Part shown: one piece after another, positions 1-6,475 of the stretch
Position numbering within the stretch: the first letter of the stretch is position 1
Layout: each line of letters begins with the position of its first letter
Assembly (NCBI GenBank): GCA_902478885.1
Contig: CABSMS010000073.1
Coordinates: 1-10,681, forward strand
DNA length: 10,681 nt
DNA from: an uncultured Collinsella sp.
Lineage (GTDB): Bacteria; Actinomycetota; Coriobacteriia; Coriobacteriales; Coriobacteriaceae
Reading direction: 5' to 3'
The notes under the pieces: generated by a model
Databases searched by the model: none
The model's input: only the letters and a program-made list of their open reading frames with translations
What the model was told of the DNA's origin: nothing
Translations under genes and position numbers: made by a program

Positions 1-43
1 ACAAGGCTATTCGTCGGCAGCGTCAGATGTGTATAAGAGACAG
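1..43 (+). other. Nextera i5 adapter, not genomic DNA
   Basis: Bases 25-43 read AGATGTGTATAAGAGACAG, the 19-base Tn5 mosaic end used in tagmentation libraries. Bases 11-24 (TCGTCGGCAGCGTC) are the Read 1 adapter arm. Bases 3-10 (AAGGCTAT) sit where an 8-base i5 index belongs; I recall this as index S520 of the Nextera XT v2 set, which is from memory. Genomic sequence begins at about base 44. Nothing upstream of that should be annotated as biology. Confidence 0.98.
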
Positions 44-3000
44 GGGTGGAGGTGTCGGTGGAGTTGGGGGCGGAGGTGTCGATGAACGTCTTTGCTTCGG
101 CATTGTCTTCTGGTGTCCAATTGCCTTCGGAGTCAACGGTTCCCTTCATGTAGGTCACCTTATAGTTGATGGTTCCATTGGCGACATCCGTTAGATCAAC
201 CTTGAACCTATAGACCGAATGATCAAACTTGTAATGCGGATATTTCTCGCTTTCGTCCTCCTCGCGCACGTAATAATACGGGAAGTCCTTGGAAGCGCTA
301 CGGCCCGTGGAGTCCGCGCCCTTGGTGGGGTCGTCAAGCGTGTAACTAATATCTCCGAATTTCAGGAGCTGAGAGCTGAGGCCATTGGCCTGAGTCTTTA
401 CCTCTTGAGCGTTTTCGAACTTCGGATTGTCTGCGAGCTTGAGCGTAAACATCTTCATCTCGCCACCCTCAACGACCTTAGTCGCCCTAGGAGTCCAGGA
501 AAAACTGGAGGTATACGTGTTGGTGAAGGTCTTTGATTCATCGGAGTTGACAATCGAATAATAGCCTTGGCCGTCATCTTTCAGGGCGCCCAGCGAATCA
601 GTTGAATCTCCGGAGTGTTTAATCACCCTCGCGTTTGTAAGCGTGTAGTTATGAACACTGATTTCTTTAGTCTTGCTCTCGTCATTCAGCGTCGGAACAG
701 ACATGAGTACAGTCACGTTATCCTTGAGCGTTCCCACAATCTCATACACAGCAGGGTCGTACTTGATATAGGGATCATTACCAGCATCTTCAACCAGGTA
801 GTATGTAATCTCGCCAGCCGAACTGCTCGGAGCAGACTGCTCACCAAGGTTAAACGTGATGTTGCCGCTTGCATCATTTTTTGCATTTCCCACCTCAACG
901 CAAGCGCCGCGATCGAATGTCCCATTAGCAAAAGGATCTTGCTTATCCTTGCGGTAGACCCTAAAGGTGAACTCCTTGAGTGGTTTGTTCTCACCAGTCT
1001 GCGAATCAATTAGCTCCTTGGTCGCCTTAATGCTTGGGTAGACATACGCGTCCGTTGGCTGACCCAAGTACAGGTCACCATTCGACATGATGCCGCCACC
1101 ATGGTCCCAGGAATAGTTGCCCGTGATGAAAGTTGTCGCTTCATTCTGCGCATCATTCCGCGCTTTAATCGCCGCCTTATCCCCGGCCGTAACACCCGAC
1201 ATAACACCCGAGGTCAGGCCGATGCTATTTTTTACCCCAACAGCACCGTTGGCGGGGATGTTGATAGCTTTTTCAAGTTCGATGCTTCCCGAGTACCGGG
1301 CGTCTCCACCACCAAGCATCTCACCAGTCACAACTGCGATCGGCGTATTGTGATCATGCGCTGCGAGGAAGAAATCGGCATGACCATTGTCACGAAAAAC
1401 GTCTTTCAAATAGGCGGCTTTGTCTTGATCCTTACCGTCGTTGCCGGCAGAAAGATGGGGCGCTTTGTCATTGCCGGAATTGCCCTCTTGCTTGTAAGCA
1501 GGATTAGGATGATCTTCGCCAGGATTCTCATTACCGGCAGACGAATTGCCAAAGATTGCCGTGCCTTCAGTGTTCGTTACCAAGGTCTTACCCGATGGGC
1601 AGACCGCAACGCCGCCACCATAGCCGCCAGCGGTATTGCTGCTTATATACGAGTTGTATACAAACAGTCTGCCTGCGTTAGTCGCGTCATTCGAATCACC
1701 CTGAACAAAGATGCCGCCGCCACCCCAGTCAAAGCGAGACATGCAGTGATTGTTTGTGATGTAGACTGTACTTTTTTTAGTGCCGTTACTATCTTTAGGG
1801 CCGTTAATAAACGCGTCAACCCTCTGGCCCACTCGGATGCCGGCACCTTCAGATCGGTAGCTCACGTTAGAGGCAATAATTCCTCCCGTGATGTTGAGCC
1901 AAGCCTTACCTTGTTGCTTAAGATTGGTAACGTAAACGCCGCCGCCAGCTTCCTCGGAATAGTTGCCAGTAATCTTGCCACCAGAAATGGTGACATGGGC
2001 GCCGCTATTGGCAGCAAGCCCAGCGCCGCCATGACAACCCCAACCATCATTACGACAGAACTTAGCCATTCTATTATTCGTGATATGGCCACCAGAAACG
2101 GTTACGATGCCGCCCTCGGCCATAATGCCACCACCGAGTCCCTCGTTGAGTGTGCTATTACCGGAGATTACGCCACCGGTCACCTTGACCGCAGACCCCT
2201 TGGCATATACACCGCCGCCCCACGAAGCGCAGTTGCCAGCAATTACGCCACCGGACAGGTCAAGGGTCGAAGCGCTACCCCCTTCATTAGACACCATGAC
2301 ACCTGCACCGTTGGCCCAAGTTCTCGTAGAAGCACCGCAAACATAGCCACCGCTCATATTGACAGTAGAGCCGTTCTCGGCATAGATGAGATGCCCGACG
2401 TTGCAATCCTTTGCCTGCGTGAGCGTACCGCCCTGAAGGTTAAACTTGCCGCCCGCGTAGACGTTAATGAGCTTCAATGCGGAATCCTTGGGCGCAGTTG
2501 AGACAATTGCGCCCTGAATAGTCGCTTTGTGCTCACAGATCTTCTCAGTGGTACCTGTATCACTTGCGGTCGATTCGGTTACGTAATAGGTAAGCTCAGT
2601 CGGAATACCACTGGTGGTGTCATAATTCATTTTTGCCGTCTTGCCATAATTGGCTGTTGTCAGAGTCTCGCCCTTATCTTGCAGCTGCCCAACGTCGGCA
2701 ACAGTCTCCTGTACGCTCTTCGAATCCTTGATAGAATCCTTGATAGTAAGGTTCGCACCATTGCTCGCGTTCGCATCTTTGCTCACGCTAAAGAGCGGCA
2801 GATTTCTGTCCCCGCCCGAGTGCATTATCTTGCAGCCATTAAGATTAAGGGTGATATTGCTGCCATCTTCGTTAAGAAAAATCTCGTCGTTGTAAACGAT
2901 ATCTCTCATCAGCTCGAAGCTGGCCGTTTCACCCGCTTTAACACCCTGAAGCTTATCGCGGAGCTCTTCTGCGCTAGTTATTTGTACGGCAGCCGCTTCA

Positions 3001-3377
3001 GTTTGCTCGTTTTGCGCAGCCGTAACAACGGTTTCACCATCCGAAGTCGTTCTACCCTCGTTCTGCTGCTCTTCCTCGGGCTGCTCCTCAGGCTGGCTAT
3101 CGTCGCCAGCTTCGTCGCCCTCGGTCTCGTCACTATTCTGGTTTTCGGTATCCCCGTTGTTGGTGTTGTCTACATCAGTAGACTCACTTGAGGAACCCCC
3201 CCCCATCACAGTTTCCTCGGTAGGAACCGTCTGGGCATCGTTGGCAATGGCCTGCGAGATTGGAGGCATGACGAGCGACAGTACCAGGCTCAACACGGAG
3301 GCTCCGCACAAAACGCCTGCCAGTACGCGACGCGTCGCTTTTTTACTCTGCTTAGTTTTTTCTGAATTCGCTTTCAT
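44..3377 (-). CDS. Large secreted surface protein: beta-helix region plus two pilin-type isopeptide domains (3' end missing)
   Basis: The frame runs without a stop from ATG at 3377-3375 to the adapter junction, giving at least 1111 residues; the C terminus, where a sortase signal would be expected, is off the contig. A strong GGAGGAG Shine-Dalgarno (3384-3390) fixes the start. Residues 1-45 are a signal peptide: Lys/Arg-rich start, hydrophobic core VLAGVLCGASVLSLVLSLV, likely cleavage after AIA (43-45). Residues 62-130 are acidic, rich in E, D, Q, N and S. From about 134 to 765 comes a beta-helix-like region with motifs such as WGGGVYAK, LGGGIMAE, AGGGVYVTN, GYGGGVAV and HGGGIMSNG. Residues about 780-905 and 960-1080 resemble FctA/Spy0128 isopeptide pilin domains, with aligned Lys787/Glu863 and Lys967/Glu1039 as candidate bond partners. 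Probably a wall-anchored adhesin or pilin-like stalk; the ligand is unknown. At least ten cysteines is unusual for such a protein. Base composition is poorer in G+C than the neighbouring genes, suggesting transfer. Confidence 0.88.
3196..3204 (-). repeat. G9 homopolymer inside the surface-protein gene
   Basis: Nine consecutive C on the plus strand (G on the coding strand) span codons 58-61, reading Met-Gly-Gly-Gly. The tract lies 12 codons after the predicted signal-peptide cleavage site. Gain or loss of one base would shift the frame and remove almost the whole protein. In the assembled sequence the frame is intact. Confidence 0.9.
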
Positions 3378-3383
3378 CGATGT

Positions 3384-3390
3384 CTCCTCC
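3384..3390 (-). promoter_or_regulatory. Ribosome binding site of the surface-protein gene
   Basis: The minus strand reads GGAGGAG, followed by six bases and the ATG at 3377. This near-perfect Shine-Dalgarno decides the start codon and leaves a well-formed signal peptide directly behind it. Confidence 0.85.
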
Positions 3391-3431
3391 CCAAGAGACC
3401 GCGATCTTGCTCTTTCACTATCAAACGTATC

Positions 3432-3452
3432 TGCGCAATCTGTAATTGCGCA
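3432..3452. promoter_or_regulatory. 8-bp inverted repeat upstream of the surface-protein gene, possible operator
   Basis: TGCGCAAT (3432-3439), five bases CTGTA, then the exact complement ATTGCGCA (3445-3452). It lies about 15 bases downstream of a candidate -10 box and about 42 bases upstream of the ribosome binding site, so it is in the early transcribed leader. Such a site could bind a dimeric repressor or fold as a short RNA hairpin. The symmetry is visible; the role is inferred. Confidence 0.45.
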
Positions 3453-3466
3453 CGCTTATAGTACAT

Positions 3467-3496
3467 ATTGTAACGATTGTTTGAACATCTGAACAA
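3467..3496 (-). promoter_or_regulatory. Candidate promoter of the surface-protein gene
   Basis: On the minus strand a -35-like TTGTTC (3491-3496) is followed by 18 bases and a -10-like TACAAT (3467-3472), placing the start of transcription about 80 bases upstream of the ATG. The -10 is good (5 of 6 to consensus); the -35 is weak (3 of 6). Confidence 0.3.
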
Positions 3497-3664
3497 GAAA
3501 ACCGATAGTTTTGTAGCGAATTCTCAATTCTCTTGACATTTACTCAGATTTACCTTCGTTTATTCGCTATCTATTTTTTGTTTCTACTGGTAATTTAGTT
3601 GCCCATCATTTTTTAATGGCATTAGATTTATTTGCACAACATTTTGCTCAAGAGCAAACATCCT

Positions 3665-3691
3665 GCTCACGGTCGAAAATCGACCGTGAGC
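3665..3691. repeat. Perfect 12-bp stem hairpin with AAA loop
   Basis: GCTCACGGTCGA (3665-3676), loop AAA, then TCGACCGTGAGC (3680-3691). The stem is perfect and G+C-rich in an otherwise AT-rich region. No T run follows on either strand, so it is not a standard intrinsic terminator. It may be a protein-binding dyad, an RNA structure or a remnant of a mobile element. Confidence 0.6.
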
Positions 3692-3835
3692 GGTAGGTCA
3701 TCAACCGGGAGGAATAGACTACCAAATTGATGGGAATATCTTTAACCCATCGGTGGTTAGAAGCATGATGTTCAGACAACGTTATTTGAATTTTCGCGCA
3801 GATTTTAGGTATCAATTCACCCAAATCGCCAGAGG

Positions 3836-3868
3836 CCACCGCAAAGGAGCCTGTCCCCTTTGCGGTGG
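3836..3868 (-). repeat. Family A intergenic hairpin, copy 1
   Basis: Arms CCACCGCAAAGG (3836-3847) and CCTTTGCGGTGG (3857-3868) around a 9-base loop. It starts 13 bases after the stop codon of the HAD gene, as read on the minus strand. Compared with copies 2 and 3, one A-T pair of the stem is replaced by G-C on both arms, so pairing is kept. No T run follows, so terminator function is less clear here than in the other copies. The loop segment CCTGTCC recalls REP-like elements associated with RAYT transposases; that link is from memory and no such transposase is in the window. Confidence 0.75.
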
Positions 3869-3881
3869 TCCCCCCCCGGCG

Positions 3882-4703
3882 CTATAGCAGATGTTCCGCG
3901 ATAAAGATCGCGATGCCGTCTTTGTCGTTGCTCGCGGTTACAAAATCGGCGGCGGCACGGGTGGCATCGCTGCCATTTGCCATGGCCACGCCCACGCCGG
4001 CGTCAGCCACCATGCAGGTGTCGTTGTCCGCATCGCCAAACACGCAGATGTCCTGGAGCTCCATGTCGTTGAGCTCCGCCACGCGCACAAGGCCGCGCGT
4101 CTTGGACACGCGCGGATCCATGAACTCGTAGAGCCGTTGCGTGGTTTGCAGAGCCGCCGCCTTAACAGTGTCATCGGCAAACGTCGACGCCCGCTCAATC
4201 ACCCGCGGCATCACCTCGGGCGCCATGGTAAACATCACCTTGGGCTGCGGCTCGCGCAACAACTCGGCAAAATCGACCACCTGGTAGGGCACGCCGTCGA
4301 CGCGCGACAGGTGCTCGACGCACGCGTTGCTCTCGGGCACGTAGAACACGCCGTCTCGGGGGCAGACGGGCGTTGCCGGAAGGTCCGCCATGTGCTTGCA
4401 GATGCGCGCGATGGTTTCGCCCGGCAGCGGATAGCTCAGCTCGTTGATGTCGTGCGCGCGGTCGATGACCTCGGCGCCACCGCAGCCCACCATCACGTCT
4501 ACCAGGCCTTCGATGCCCCAGAGCTCGTACATGGCCTCGGTCGCGTGGGCGTCGCGCCCGGTGCACAGGCCAAAGAGCACGCCGCGCTCGCGCAGGGCGC
4601 GGATCGCCGCCACGGTGCGCGGGGACACCGTGTGCTGGCTCGTGAGCAGCGTGCCGTCGATATCGCAGAACACGGCTTTGATATGGCTGAAGGTGGTGTC
4701 CAT
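3882..4703 (-). CDS. Cof-type HAD superfamily phosphatase (HAD-IIB)
   Basis: A 273-residue cytoplasmic hydrolase of the haloacid dehalogenase superfamily, Cof/YidA type, of usual length for the family. All four HAD motifs are present: DIDGT with nucleophile Asp14 and acid/base Asp16; Thr48 in LCTGR; Lys201 in SKTRG; and the magnesium-binding GDADND (223-228). The cap domain lies between motifs II and III (about residues 80-195), as in class IIB enzymes. Family members dephosphorylate small sugar phosphates, nucleotides or pyridoxal phosphate; the substrate cannot be read from sequence. I chose ATG 4703 because AGAAAGG lies five bases upstream and homology starts there. The frame is open further upstream to 4871, but that extension would translate intergenic repeats. 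The gene ends just before a family A hairpin and follows the exporter gene on the same strand, behind a separate candidate promoter. Confidence 0.9.
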   Translation of the reverse strand: MDTTFSHIKAVFCDIDGTLLTSQHTVSPRTVAAIRALRERGVLFGLCTGRDAHATEAMYELWGIEGLVDVMVGCGGAEVIDRAHDINELSYPLPGETIARICKHMADLPATPVCPRDGVFYVPESNACVEHLSRVDGVPYQVVDFAELLREPQPKVMFTMAPEVMPRVIERASTFADDTVKAAALQTTQRLYEFMDPRVSKTRGLVRVAELNDMELQDICVFGDADNDTCMVADAGVGVAMANGSDATRAAADFVTASNDKDGIAIFIAEHLL

Positions 4704-4758
4704 GGGGGCCTTTCTGGGTTGTGCGGCGGTGTGGGGTGTATTCGTGAACGGCGTACAT

Positions 4759-4789
4759 GGTATACCAAGGCACAGCCGCGGCCCGTCAA
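4759..4789 (-). promoter_or_regulatory. Candidate promoter of the HAD phosphatase gene
   Basis: TTGACG (4784-4789, 5 of 6 to the -35 consensus), 19 bases, then TATACC (4759-4764; an 18-base spacer gives GTATAC). The first three bases of the -35 box are the last three bases of the conserved family A repeat tail. Confidence 0.4.
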
Positions 4790-4830
4790 AGCAAAAACCA
4801 CCACAAAGGTACCTGGCCCCTTTGTGGTGG
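4787..4830 (-). terminator. Family A hairpin copy 2, likely terminator of the exporter gene
   Basis: Arms CCACCACAAAGG (4798-4809) and CCTTTGTGGTGG (4819-4830) form a 12-bp stem with a 9-base loop. On the minus strand the stem is followed at once by TTTTT (4793-4797) and GCTTTG, the layout of an intrinsic terminator, about 97 bases past the exporter stop codon. The 44 bases 4787-4830 match 6371-6414 with a single mismatch, in the loop, so this is a repeated element. Confidence 0.75.
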
Positions 4831-4864
4831 CCGAACCCGAAGGGCGGCCTGCCCGGAGCGCAAA

Positions 4865-4923
4865 CCATCACAACATTCGAAGTTTTTCGGCAAAATCGCG
4901 ATTTTCATCGAATGTTGTGATGG
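4865..4923. repeat. Family B intergenic palindrome, copy 1
   Basis: Perfect 16-bp arms CCATCACAACATTCGA (4865-4880) and TCGAATGTTGTGATGG (4908-4923) enclose 27 bases. The right arm ends three bases from the stop codon of the exporter gene. The interior differs from copies 2 and 3 and contains its own 14-base palindrome AAAATCGCGATTTT (4892-4905). It could act as an RNA stem at the end of the exporter transcript or as a DNA site. Confidence 0.85.
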
Positions 4924-4926
4924 ATT

Positions 4927-6207
4927 TTACTGCTTTGCGGCACGATCCAAGTGCCAGCGGCCAAACAGCAGCAACGCCGCGGGAACTGCCGTCACGACCA
5001 TGCCCGCCCCTACGAGCGTCTGCTGCACGCCAAATGTCGCCGCCAGCCACGGGGCAATCGCCAGCGGCGCCACGCCGGCGAACATATTGCCAAAGCCCAT
5101 GACCGAGTTGACGCGACCGAGCTGCTCGAGCGGGGCCGTCGTTTGCACGATCGTGTTGTGGAGCGGGTTGACGACGCCCCAGGCCACGCCCAGGACAATC
5201 TGGCCGACAAGGGCTACGCCCACGTACGGCGTCCCCACATAGAGCAGGCTTCCCAGACCCACGGACATAAGCGCCACGAGCAACGTTTTAAGGTTGACCA
5301 GGTGCGGCGGCAAGCGGAGCGCGACCACGGCGCCTAGCACCGCGCCCACACCGCTGGCCGACGAGAGCCAGCCCATCCACTCAACGCCGACGCGCAGGAC
5401 ATCGCGGTAGAAGAACGACTCCAGCGGATCGAAGGCACCGTAGCCAAAGTTTGAAAGGAAAATAATGCAGAACAGCAGGGCGAGGACGCTGTTGGTGAAG
5501 ACCGTCTTGATGCTGGCTGCGAAGGTAGCGCGGGAAGATGCGTTGGGATCGGGACTTTGTCCCGCACGCTCCCCTTCCTCTGCCGAATCGGCATCCGCAT
5601 CCCCGGCGACATGGCTGGTCTGCGGCCTAAAGCCCCAACCAGCGACGAGCGCCAACACTGTAAAGATCATCATGAGCACGAACACCGCGCGTGACGATGT
5701 AGCCGCCGCGACAAAGCCGCCCAGTGTGGGGCCGACGATAATGCTCACGTTGGAGAACATGGTTATGGCGGAGTTGATGTCTTTGAGCTCGACGGGGTCG
5801 TCGGTGAGATATGCCGGATAGGACGTGGCGATGGGCTGGGCGAATCCCATCACAAAGCCCAGGAGCACCGCGCCGAGCAGGACGATGCCGGTCGCGCTGC
5901 CAAAAACGAGGATCGCCGCGCCGGTTGCCAGCGTGCCCACGATGCTCAGCAAGAAATGACGGCGCGGGCCCCAGGCGTCGAGCGCCGCGCCACCCGCAAA
6001 GGATCCCAGGATCACGAACACGTTCATAAACAGGACGGCCAGCGATGTCGCGACGACCGAGGCATCGTCTGCATAGGTGAGTGTTCCGATAACGCCGATA
6101 AAGTAGCTGGTCTGAAAACCGGTGTAGATGAGAAAGCGCATCGCCACCAGGCGCTTGGCCTGCACGGACAGCGATGGTTGAGGCTTTGAGAAAAGAGAGG
6201 CGAGCAT
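4927..6207 (-). CDS. Major facilitator superfamily exporter
   Basis: A 426-residue inner-membrane transporter with about 12 hydrophobic helices. A motif A-like loop AGGAALDAWGPRR (residues 71-83) follows the second helix. A charged, non-helical cytoplasmic loop (about 194-226, rich in D, E, S and G) splits the protein into two six-helix halves, typical of the superfamily. It most resembles the drug/macrolide and siderophore exporter branch (MFS_3, MefA or EntS-like), but the substrate is not predictable. I chose ATG 6207 because AAGGAG (6213-6218) stands five bases upstream. The frame is open to 6246, but the in-frame ATGs upstream have no ribosome binding site. The gene appears to be its own transcription unit: a terminator-like repeat and a candidate promoter lie upstream, and hairpins of both repeat families lie downstream. 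Confidence 0.88.
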   Translation of the reverse strand: MLASLFSKPQPSLSVQAKRLVAMRFLIYTGFQTSYFIGVIGTLTYADDASVVATSLAVLFMNVFVILGSFAGGAALDAWGPRRHFLLSIVGTLATGAAILVFGSATGIVLLGAVLLGFVMGFAQPIATSYPAYLTDDPVELKDINSAITMFSNVSIIVGPTLGGFVAAATSSRAVFVLMMIFTVLALVAGWGFRPQTSHVAGDADADSAEEGERAGQSPDPNASSRATFAASIKTVFTNSVLALLFCIIFLSNFGYGAFDPLESFFYRDVLRVGVEWMGWLSSASGVGAVLGAVVALRLPPHLVNLKTLLVALMSVGLGSLLYVGTPYVGVALVGQIVLGVAWGVVNPLHNTIVQTTAPLEQLGRVNSVMGFGNMFAGVAPLAIAPWLAATFGVQQTLVGAGMVVTAVPAALLLFGRWHLDRAAKQ

Positions 6208-6336
6208 GGAGACTCCTTGTTTCATACGAATACGGGCGGCGGGCATTCGCCACCGTCTGTCAAATCAATCTATCCGCATGAAACATTAAGGACGCATCTA
6301 GCCCCTCCTCTCCGTTTTTCGCCCGTCATGAATCAC

Positions 6337-6373
6337 TTGGTAGATTGTAAGGCATGTCCCACACATCTACCAA
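6337..6373 (-). promoter_or_regulatory. Candidate exporter promoter embedded in a 9-bp dyad
   Basis: On the minus strand TTGGTA (6368-6373) and TACAAT (6344-6349) are separated by 18 bases, a fair promoter about 130 bases upstream of the exporter ATG. The same stretch carries a perfect inverted repeat, TTGGTAGAT (6337-6345) and ATCTACCAA (6365-6373), with 19 bases between the arms. One arm covers the -35 box and the other touches the -10 box, as expected for an operator. The dyad is visible; regulation is inferred. Confidence 0.45.
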
Positions 6374-6414
6374 AGCAAAAACCACCACAAAGGTGCCTGG
6401 CCCCTTTGTGGTGG
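6371..6414 (-). terminator. Family A hairpin copy 3, likely terminator of the moa operon
   Basis: Arms CCACCACAAAGG (6382-6393) and CCTTTGTGGTGG (6403-6414), then TTTTT (6377-6381) and GCTTTG on the minus strand. It lies about 60 bases past the stop codon of moaC-mobB. The conserved tail runs directly into the -35 box of the exporter promoter, so the end of one unit and the start of the next are back to back. Confidence 0.75.
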
Positions 6415-6432
6415 AAATGGCGTTTGCCCAGA

Positions 6433-6475
6433 TAAAACCTGCCGAAATAAACCTGTCCCTTTTTGGCAGGTTTTA
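6433..6475 (-). terminator. Hairpin at the end of moaC-mobB
   Basis: Perfect 11-bp arms TAAAACCTGCC (6433-6443) and GGCAGGTTTTA (6465-6475) enclose 21 bases. The TAA stop codon of moaC-mobB (6473-6475) is part of the stem. On the minus strand the stem ends in TTTTA, so it could terminate transcription ahead of the family A hairpin. The loop contains GGGACAGG, also present in family A copy 1, hinting at a shared origin. Confidence 0.55.

Larger units (their letters stand above)
3378..3881. other. AT-rich intergenic region without a convincing gene
   Basis: About 500 bases lie between the surface-protein gene and the HAD phosphatase gene. The stretch is strikingly AT-rich; line 3541-3600 has 17 G/C in 60 bases. 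It holds the leader and candidate promoter of the surface-protein gene, a TTTGCTC/GAGCAAA dyad (3643-3658), a perfect 12-bp hairpin (3665-3691), a GATGGG/CCCATC dyad (3729-3751) and the family A hairpin (3836-3868). A TTGACA at 3533-3538 on the plus strand has no good -10 and no gene after it. A 63-codon minus-strand frame at 3648-3839 is not supported. Confidence 0.6.

Noticed and set aside
1101..2501. Plus-strand frame of 466 codons opposite the surface-protein gene
   Set aside because: Its codons lie exactly opposite those of the minus-strand gene, which has a signal peptide, a ribosome binding site and recognisable domains. The plus-strand product has no coherent features.
3648..3839. Minus-strand frame of 63 codons starting with GTG
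   Set aside because: The start lies inside the family A hairpin without a ribosome binding site, part of it translates the hairpin at 3665-3691, and the product resembles nothing I recognise.
4704..4871. Upstream extension of the HAD gene to an ATG at 4871
   Set aside because: It would translate the family A terminator-like hairpin and part of family B copy 1. The ATG at 4703 has a ribosome binding site and matches the family start.
3891..5102. Plus-strand frame of 403 codons across the HAD gene and beyond
   Set aside because: It runs antisense through the HAD gene, two intergenic hairpins and the end of the exporter. The His/Arg/Ala-rich product is typical of an antisense frame in G+C-rich DNA.
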